9,138 nt of DNA from Clostridia bacterium (GTDB lineage Bacteria > Bacillota > Clostridia > RGIG8785). The stretch lies in assembly GCA_017620795.1 (NCBI GenBank), contig JAGAUM010000225.1:1-9138 (forward strand), read 5' to 3'. Below the pieces are notes generated by a model. The model saw only the letters and a list, made by a program, of their open reading frames with translations. It was not told where the DNA came from and made no database searches. The stretch's first letter is position 1. Each line of letters starts with the position of its first letter. The translations under genes were made by a program, and so were the position numbers. This document shows, in pieces, positions 5,557-9,138 of the stretch.

Positions 5557-7284
5557 TTATGAGCCAACCTCTCCGTCTATGCGAAGAAGGAGGGCGCAGA
5601 CCTCGGCACGGGTGACGGGGCGGTTCGGCTCGAACCTGCCACCACCCACGCCCGATAGCACCCCCATCTGATACAGCGCTTCTATGGCAGTGGCATAGGG
5701 ATGGGTGCTTGGCACATCCGAAAAGGAGGAGCCTGATTGGGGTTCGGGCTTTAAAATCCGAAACAGGGCTTGAGAAAGCTCCCCTCGGGTGACCGCGCGG
5801 TCAGGCTCGAAACGATTCGGTTCGGTGCCGACCATGACCCCAGCCGCACTGACCGAGGCGATGTAGCCGTGTGCCCAGTGCTCCTCCGAAACATCTGCAA
5901 ATGTTTTTCCAACGGCGTCGGGCAAGCCCAAAAACCGTGTCAGCACTGCCGCTAGCTGACCACGGGTCAAAGAAGACTCCGGCTCAAAAATCCCGTCGGA
6001 AATGCCAATCATCCAGTTGTTTTGAACCACGTCTAAAATCTGGTCTGCCGCAAAGGACCCCGAAATGTCCGCAAAATAAGTGCCGTTGAGCCAGCGATTA
6101 TAATAATCCCAGACCGATGCCTCCTCCTGTCCCAAGCTCCAGCTTCCTGCACCGCGCAGGTCATATTTGGAAACCAGTGCCAACTTTTCTTTGATGGAAC
6201 GGTCATTTTCATACCACAGGGTATAGCGCCCTGCCTTTAAGGTCTTGTTGCCGATGGTCTTGGCTTCGGTCAGGGCGAAGGTGGCTTTGACCGAGTGCTC
6301 TTTTTCATCATAATGGGTGGTATGCGCCACCTCCGAAAGCAGGCGGCGGATTTGCTTTAAGGTCAGTGCCTGACCACCGACCGAATCCCCCTGCCGCCAG
6401 TAACGCCCATAAAAAGGGATGCCCAAGACCAGTTTTTCTTTGGGTACAAACCGCAGGGCATAGGTAATGGACTTTTCCACAAAATCCGTCCCTGCCACTG
6501 GCCCAGCCTCGCCCCCTTCAAAGCTCTCGTCATAAGCCATGACCATGAGGTAGTCGGCAATTTCACCCAGCGCCTTATAATCGTAAGAGCCGTGCCAGCC
6601 TTGGGTATAGCCATAGGGGTTAGCGGCAACGGAGACGCAGACCGTCTTGTCCTTGGGGAGTTTGTTCCAAAGCTGACGGACAAAGTCGGTATGGGCGTCC
6701 CGATCGGTGTGGGTCAGGTTTTCCAAGTCCACGTTGACTCCGTCTAAGTCATGGGTCAAAACGGCTTTGGCAATCTCATCGGTCAGGGCGTGACGGTTAT
6801 AGACTGCCGTCTGCCCCAGTCCCCGATTCCAGTGGTTGCTGATAAAGGGCACCACCGACAAACCCTTGGCTTTTAAGGAAGCCACATACCCACTGTCAGG
6901 AATGTTCAGGCTTAAGGTGCCGTCTTGGTTGATATTAAAGAAGTTGGGCGATACCTCGTCTAACGAGTTTTTCGCCAAATCAATATTCTGAAGTTGGGCG
7001 GATACACTGCCCGAGTAAACATAGGTCATGGAAAACCGCCCGTCTTTCGACCACCGATACAGTTCCTGAGGGGTCAGGGTGCCCAACAGCGACACCCCTG
7101 CCACAATGGCAATCCCCCGAACCTTTAAGCCTTTGGCATGGCGACGTACATAGTCCGAAAGTTGCTTTTTTAAGGGAACACTGGTTTTGGGGTCGAAGTC
7201 GGAAGCTTCGGTCAAAAAGGGCTCTATATACACCGTTAAAATGCCACTTTCCTCGGCATAGGCGTGACCGCGGATCAGATTCAT
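5557..7284 (-). CDS. GH18 glucosaminidase-like protein (YaaH/SleL type) with three SLH repeats
   Basis: A 575-residue three-part protein. Residues 1-71 are a small module of unknown type, with a hydrophobic strand IAIVAGVSLLGTL at 58-70. Residues about 81-399 are a glycoside hydrolase 18 barrel. Its active-site strand reads DGVNVDLE, with E188 as the catalytic acid and Asn at the first Asp of the DxDxE core, a pattern I associate with the spore-lysin YaaH/SleL branch. MAYDE (249-253) and GPVAG (261-265) also fit. Three SLH repeats follow (about 404-454, 462-511, 521-569), ending in TRGQ, TRGE and TRAE, which normally bind secondary wall polymers. Relatives in this branch usually carry LysM instead. 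No signal peptide is visible. I chose the ATG at 7284 for its AAGGAG site 7 bases upstream. A longer frame to 7401 has no such site and would run into sipL. It likely cuts cortex or wall glycan. Confidence 0.88.
   Translation of the reverse strand: MNLIRGHAYAEESGILTVYIEPFLTEASDFDPKTSVPLKKQLSDYVRRHAKGLKVRGIAIVAGVSLLGTLTPQELYRWSKDGRFSMTYVYSGSVSAQLQNIDLAKNSLDEVSPNFFNINQDGTLSLNIPDSGYVASLKAKGLSVVPFISNHWNRGLGQTAVYNRHALTDEIAKAVLTHDLDGVNVDLENLTHTDRDAHTDFVRQLWNKLPKDKTVCVSVAANPYGYTQGWHGSYDYKALGEIADYLMVMAYDESFEGGEAGPVAGTDFVEKSITYALRFVPKEKLVLGIPFYGRYWRQGDSVGGQALTLKQIRRLLSEVAHTTHYDEKEHSVKATFALTEAKTIGNKTLKAGRYTLWYENDRSIKEKLALVSKYDLRGAGSWSLGQEEASVWDYYNRWLNGTYFADISGSFAADQILDVVQNNWMIGISDGIFEPESSLTRGQLAAVLTRFLGLPDAVGKTFADVSEEHWAHGYIASVSAAGVMVGTEPNRFEPDRAVTRGELSQALFRILKPEPQSGSSFSDVPSTHPYATAIEALYQMGVLSGVGGGRFEPNRPVTRAEVCALLLRIDGEVGS
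5578..6075 (-). other. Three tandem SLH domains in the GH18 protein
   Basis: Three repeats of about 50 residues each begin FADI/FADV/FSDV, continue through a GxFEP-type turn (GIFEPESS, NRFEPDRA, GRFEPNRP) and end in TRGQ, TRGE and TRAE. A linker with glutamine and serine (about 513-520) separates repeats 2 and 3. Three repeats is the usual number for a functional SLH trimer-like fold that binds pyruvylated wall polysaccharide. Confidence 0.9.
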
Positions 7285-7291
7285 AAAACCA

Positions 7292-7297
7292 CTCCTT
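7292..7297 (-). promoter_or_regulatory. Ribosome binding site fixing the GH18 gene start
   Basis: AAGGAG on the minus strand lies 7 bases before the ATG at 7284. No comparable site precedes the longer in-frame starts at 7305 or 7401, so the protein is taken to start with Met-Asn-Leu-Ile-Arg. Confidence 0.8.
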
Positions 7298-7301
7298 TTT
7301 A

Positions 7302-7330
7302 TCATATTCTGTCCCAAAGGGGCATAGGGT
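7302..7330 (+). promoter_or_regulatory. Sigma-E (mother-cell) promoter for sipL
   Basis: TCATATT at 7302-7308 matches every position of the sigma-E -35 pattern KMATATT. After exactly 14 bases, CATAGGGT at 7323-7330 matches the invariant CATA and final T of the -10 pattern CATACAHT. Transcription would start near 7337, just before the ribosome binding site. In Clostridioides difficile sipL is a sigma-E gene, which agrees. CATAGGGTA also fits the sigma-K -10 (CATANNNTA), so later mother-cell expression is possible. Confidence 0.68.
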
Positions 7331-7358
7331 ATAACAAGAAAAGGAGAGGGTGAAAACG

Positions 7359-8861
7359 ATGGACAATAAAACCATTCACTGCCGCAGTGCCTTGCGGACA
7401 TTTCATGGAGAAATTTTAGCCGAGCAGGACTTTATCGTGCCTGACATCAAGCCGGACATTCAAAAAGTATTAAAGCTCACCGCTGTGCCTGTTTTGCATC
7501 AAGCAGACGCAGGACAAGGTCGGCTGAGCGTCTCAGGGGATTTACTGCTCTATCTTTGCTACCTGCCTGAAGAAGGGACTACCGCACGGGCAATGGAACT
7601 GCGGTTGCCTTTTTCGGATGTGTTTGACATCGGTGCGTGCGATGTCTGCCTGCCCGAGGTCAGCGTTTTGCGCACCGCCTGCAATCTTTTAAACGGGCGG
7701 AAGGTCAATGTTCGGGTCACCTTATCGGTGCACTGTACTTTACAGAGCCATCAGAAGGTACAACTCCTCTGCCCCGAAGAAGAGGAAAACCTGCGGATTT
7801 TAACCAAGCCCTTTTCCTATTGCGAGACGGTATCGGTTGCTGACCGCACGGTGGAGTTTTTAGAACAGCTGGAGCTTCCTGCCCACAGCGCCCCCATTCG
7901 GGAGCTGTTGTCGGTAGAACCGACGGTAATCTTGCAGGAATACCAAGCCATTAACGAGCGGATTGCCGTCACAGGCGTAGTACGGGGAGAGACCTTATAC
8001 CTGCCCGATACCGACCCCTGCTCGGTGGCACGGATGGAGCATGAGCTTCCCTTTACCGAAGTCCTCCATGCCGACGATTTAAGAGAAGGTTCTTACTGCC
8101 ATTTAAGCGTCCTACCTAATCGGTTTGAGGTGGGGCTTTTGGAGGATTCGGACGGGGACGCTTGTCTGTTAAGTCTTCGGTTCTCCTTCCGTCTGGCGGC
8201 GGACGCCTGCAATCAGGAAACCTGCGAAACGGTTGCCGACGCCTTCGGACTAAATACGCCTGTCACCTTACAGACAGACACCCATCGCACCGTCTGCACC
8301 TGTCAGCAGGAGGTGTTAAGCCAAAACATCCGCCAGATGTTGCCTGCCCGTGGGGTGTTGGAGGTCTGCTCCCTGACCGCTACACCGCGCATGACCGACT
8401 GTACAGTGGAACAAGGCGCTATAACCCATTCGGGAGAGCTTTCGGTCTCTGCCTTACTTCTATGCGAACCGGACGGCGGTGCCGAGTCTTTTTATGCCAC
8501 AGTACCCTTTAGCATCACCCAAGAAAGCGGTGCTTTGTCCAAGGAGCAAGTCACTGCTTCTCCCCTTTGTGAGCATGCAGGCTACACCCTGCAACCTGAC
8601 GGAGGTTTGGAGCTCCGCGCCACACTGAAGCTGGCAGTCACCACCGTTTGTTGTGAGGAGCATACCTTGGTGACCGAGCTTCTTCCCTGCGAAGAGGCGA
8701 CCCCGAAGGAGTCCCGCATGGTGATTTATTTCACTCAGGAAGGTGACAGTCTGTGGAATATTGCTAAGCGGTACGGAAGCTGTCCAAAAAAGATTGCCGC
8801 CCTCAATCACCTGACCGAGGACGACAACCTAACACCCCATGTAGCGTTATTGATTCCATAA
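7359..8861 (+). CDS. sipL: SipL-type spore coat morphogenetic protein (SPOCS/DUF3794 repeats plus LysM)
   Basis: A 500-residue cytoplasmic protein of the sporulating mother cell. In Clostridioides difficile, SipL binds the coat ATPase SpoIVA through its LysM domain and tethers the coat to the forespore surface. Here three SPOCS/DUF3794 repeats are visible: about 16-130 (with the hallmark AEQDFIVPDIKPDIQKVL at 21-38), about 165-285 (LEQLELPAHSAPIRELL) and about 313-430 (CQQEVLSQNIRQMLPARG). The LysM domain fills 454-500, with the signature EGDSLWNIAKRYG at 461-473. Length is close to known SipL. There is no signal peptide. The protein has about 23 cysteines, many for its size. I prefer the ATG at 7359, with GGTGA 5 bases upstream and AAGGAG at 7341-7346; a GTG at 7350 would add only three residues. 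It lies behind a sigma-E-like promoter and is divergent to the GH18-M14 operon. Confidence 0.88.
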   Translation: MDNKTIHCRSALRTFHGEILAEQDFIVPDIKPDIQKVLKLTAVPVLHQADAGQGRLSVSGDLLLYLCYLPEEGTTARAMELRLPFSDVFDIGACDVCLPEVSVLRTACNLLNGRKVNVRVTLSVHCTLQSHQKVQLLCPEEEENLRILTKPFSYCETVSVADRTVEFLEQLELPAHSAPIRELLSVEPTVILQEYQAINERIAVTGVVRGETLYLPDTDPCSVARMEHELPFTEVLHADDLREGSYCHLSVLPNRFEVGLLEDSDGDACLLSLRFSFRLAADACNQETCETVADAFGLNTPVTLQTDTHRTVCTCQQEVLSQNIRQMLPARGVLEVCSLTATPRMTDCTVEQGAITHSGELSVSALLLCEPDGGAESFYATVPFSITQESGALSKEQVTASPLCEHAGYTLQPDGGLELRATLKLAVTTVCCEEHTLVTELLPCEEATPKESRMVIYFTQEGDSLWNIAKRYGSCPKKIAALNHLTEDDNLTPHVALLIP

Positions 8862-8887
8862 AAAAAGAGCCCCAAAGGGCTCTTTTT
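8862..8887. terminator. Bidirectional intrinsic terminator between sipL and eda
   Basis: AAAAAGAGCCC (8862-8872) pairs with GGGCTCTTTTT (8877-8887) around the 4-base loop CAAA. The arms read as an A-run before and a T-run after the GC core, so the same hairpin can end transcription from sipL and from the convergent aldolase gene. It starts immediately after the sipL stop and ends one base before the eda stop codon. Confidence 0.93.
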
Positions 8888-8888
8888 A

Positions 8889-9138
8889 TTATGCTCTTGC
8901 TTCATTGATGCGTTCTACGAACTCTCTACCGATTTTCGTAATCGAAGCGTAGTCACCGGTCTTGGCGCCACCGGTCAAGGAGCTACCTGCACCAACAGCA
9001 ACGGCACCTGCGCGAATCCACTCGGCTACGTTGTTGATGTCAACACCGCCGGTGGGCATCAACTCTGCCTGAGGAACGGGACCCTTGATGGCTTTGATAA
9101 TCTTGGGACCAAAGGCTTCACCCGGGAATACCTTGATG
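8889..9138 (-). CDS. eda: 2-dehydro-3-deoxy-phosphogluconate / 4-hydroxy-2-oxoglutarate aldolase, C-terminal part
   Basis: The last 82 residues of a class I aldolase; the rest (about 130 residues in a typical 210-residue enzyme) lies beyond the window. The enzyme splits KDPG into pyruvate and glyceraldehyde 3-phosphate in sugar-acid breakdown, and relatives also split 4-hydroxy-2-oxoglutarate. The visible part starts at I-K-V-F-P-G-E, where the Lys is the Schiff-base residue of the KxFPAE/KxFPGE motif. LMPTGGV (26-32) and AVAVGAGSSL (45-54) follow, the phosphate-binding loops of the barrel. The stop codon (TAA, 8889-8891) touches the shared terminator. Glycine codons are almost all GGT (10 of 12), unlike the mixed use in the neighbouring genes, which suggests high expression. 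Upstream partners such as a KDG kinase or uronate genes would be expected outside the window. Confidence 0.92.
   Translation of the reverse strand, partial: IKVFPGEAFGPKIIKAIKGPVPQAELMPTGGVDINNVAEWIRAGAVAVGAGSSLTGGAKTGDYASITKIGREFVERINEARA

Larger units (their letters stand above)
7285..7358. promoter_or_regulatory. Divergent control region between the GH18 gene and sipL
   Basis: These 74 bases must drive both outward-facing transcription units. They hold the GH18 ribosome binding site, a near-consensus sigma-E promoter towards sipL and the sipL ribosome binding site. On the minus strand there is also a weak candidate for a sporulation promoter: TTATA (7331-7335) then, after 18 bases, CAGAATA (7306-7312), compared with the sigma-G pattern GHATR-18-CATWMTA. 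The minus-strand call is much less certain than the plus-strand one. The two promoters would overlap, so only one polymerase could occupy the region at a time. Confidence 0.55.

Noticed and set aside
5535..5567. Longer M14 peptidase start at 5567, overlapping the end of the GH18 gene.
   Set aside because: The added 11 residues (containing KLGYEGD) come from reading through the ribosome binding site of the inner start, and nothing in the family needs them.
7311..7323. Short inverted repeat CCC-AAA-GGG in the divergent region as an operator.
   Set aside because: The stem is only three to four base pairs and lies in the spacer of the sigma-E promoter, so it is easily explained by chance.
7285..7401. 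Upstream extension of the GH18 protein by 39 residues, with a hydrophobic stretch that could mimic a signal peptide.
   Set aside because: The start at 7401 would lie inside the sipL coding region, has no ribosome binding site, and the stretch is rich in proline and serine. The ATG at 7284 has AAGGAG at the right distance.
1..9138. Mobile element, CRISPR array, tRNA/rRNA genes, phage or defence genes.
   Set aside because: Genes fill nearly the whole window, no gap exceeds about 75 bases between the first and last gene, and I saw no spaced repeats, terminal inverted repeats or transposase or integrase motifs.

Overview
The window looks like chromosomal DNA from an endospore-forming member of the class Clostridia. 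The main marker is an intact SipL-type spore-coat morphogenetic protein (SPOCS/DUF3794 repeats plus a C-terminal LysM). SipL is typical of clostridial spore formers and does a job done by other proteins in Bacillus. Clean AGGAGG/AGGTGA-type ribosome binding sites, a GH18 protein with S-layer homology repeats and RecD2 without RecBC also fit a Gram-positive firmicute. The moderate GC content (roughly half by eye) is higher than in classical Clostridium and suggests a gut-type Oscillospiraceae-like or related lineage, but I cannot name a genus.

Layout. (1) 72-1190 (+): an exported D-Ala-D-Ala carboxypeptidase (penicillin-binding protein 5 family), followed by a hairpin overlapped by a very good vegetative promoter. 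(2) 1259-4702 (+): a probable three-gene operon read from that promoter, with a small one-helix membrane protein of unknown function, recD2 (which overlaps it by 56 bp) and a Ca2+/cation antiporter of the CaCA family. (3) 4668-7284 (-): a two-gene operon read leftward, with a GH18 spore-lysin-like protein carrying three SLH repeats, then an M14 zinc peptidase of the gamma-D-Glu-diaminopimelate type. Its 3' end overlaps the antiporter gene tail to tail by 35 bp. (4) 7285-7358: a 74-bp divergent control region. It contains a near-consensus sigma-E promoter pointing at sipL. (5) 7359-8861 (+): sipL. (6) 8862-8887: a strong bidirectional terminator shared with (7) 8889-9138 (-): the 3' end of a KDPG/KHG aldolase gene (eda), cut by the window edge.

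How the genes fit together. Four of the seven genes concern peptidoglycan or the spore envelope: a carboxypeptidase that trims stem peptides, a glucosaminidase-like GH18 protein, a stem-peptide endopeptidase, and the coat-to-forespore anchoring protein SipL. The back-to-back placement of sipL and the GH18-M14 pair suggests a spore-envelope locus, with one arm building the coat and the other cutting cortex or wall glycan and peptide. RecD2, the antiporter and the aldolase look like ordinary housekeeping neighbours. I found no mobile element, CRISPR array, tRNA or rRNA, and no frameshifted gene. The most distinctive item is the GH18 protein: it has no visible signal peptide, an N-terminal module I cannot name, and SLH repeats where relatives carry LysM.
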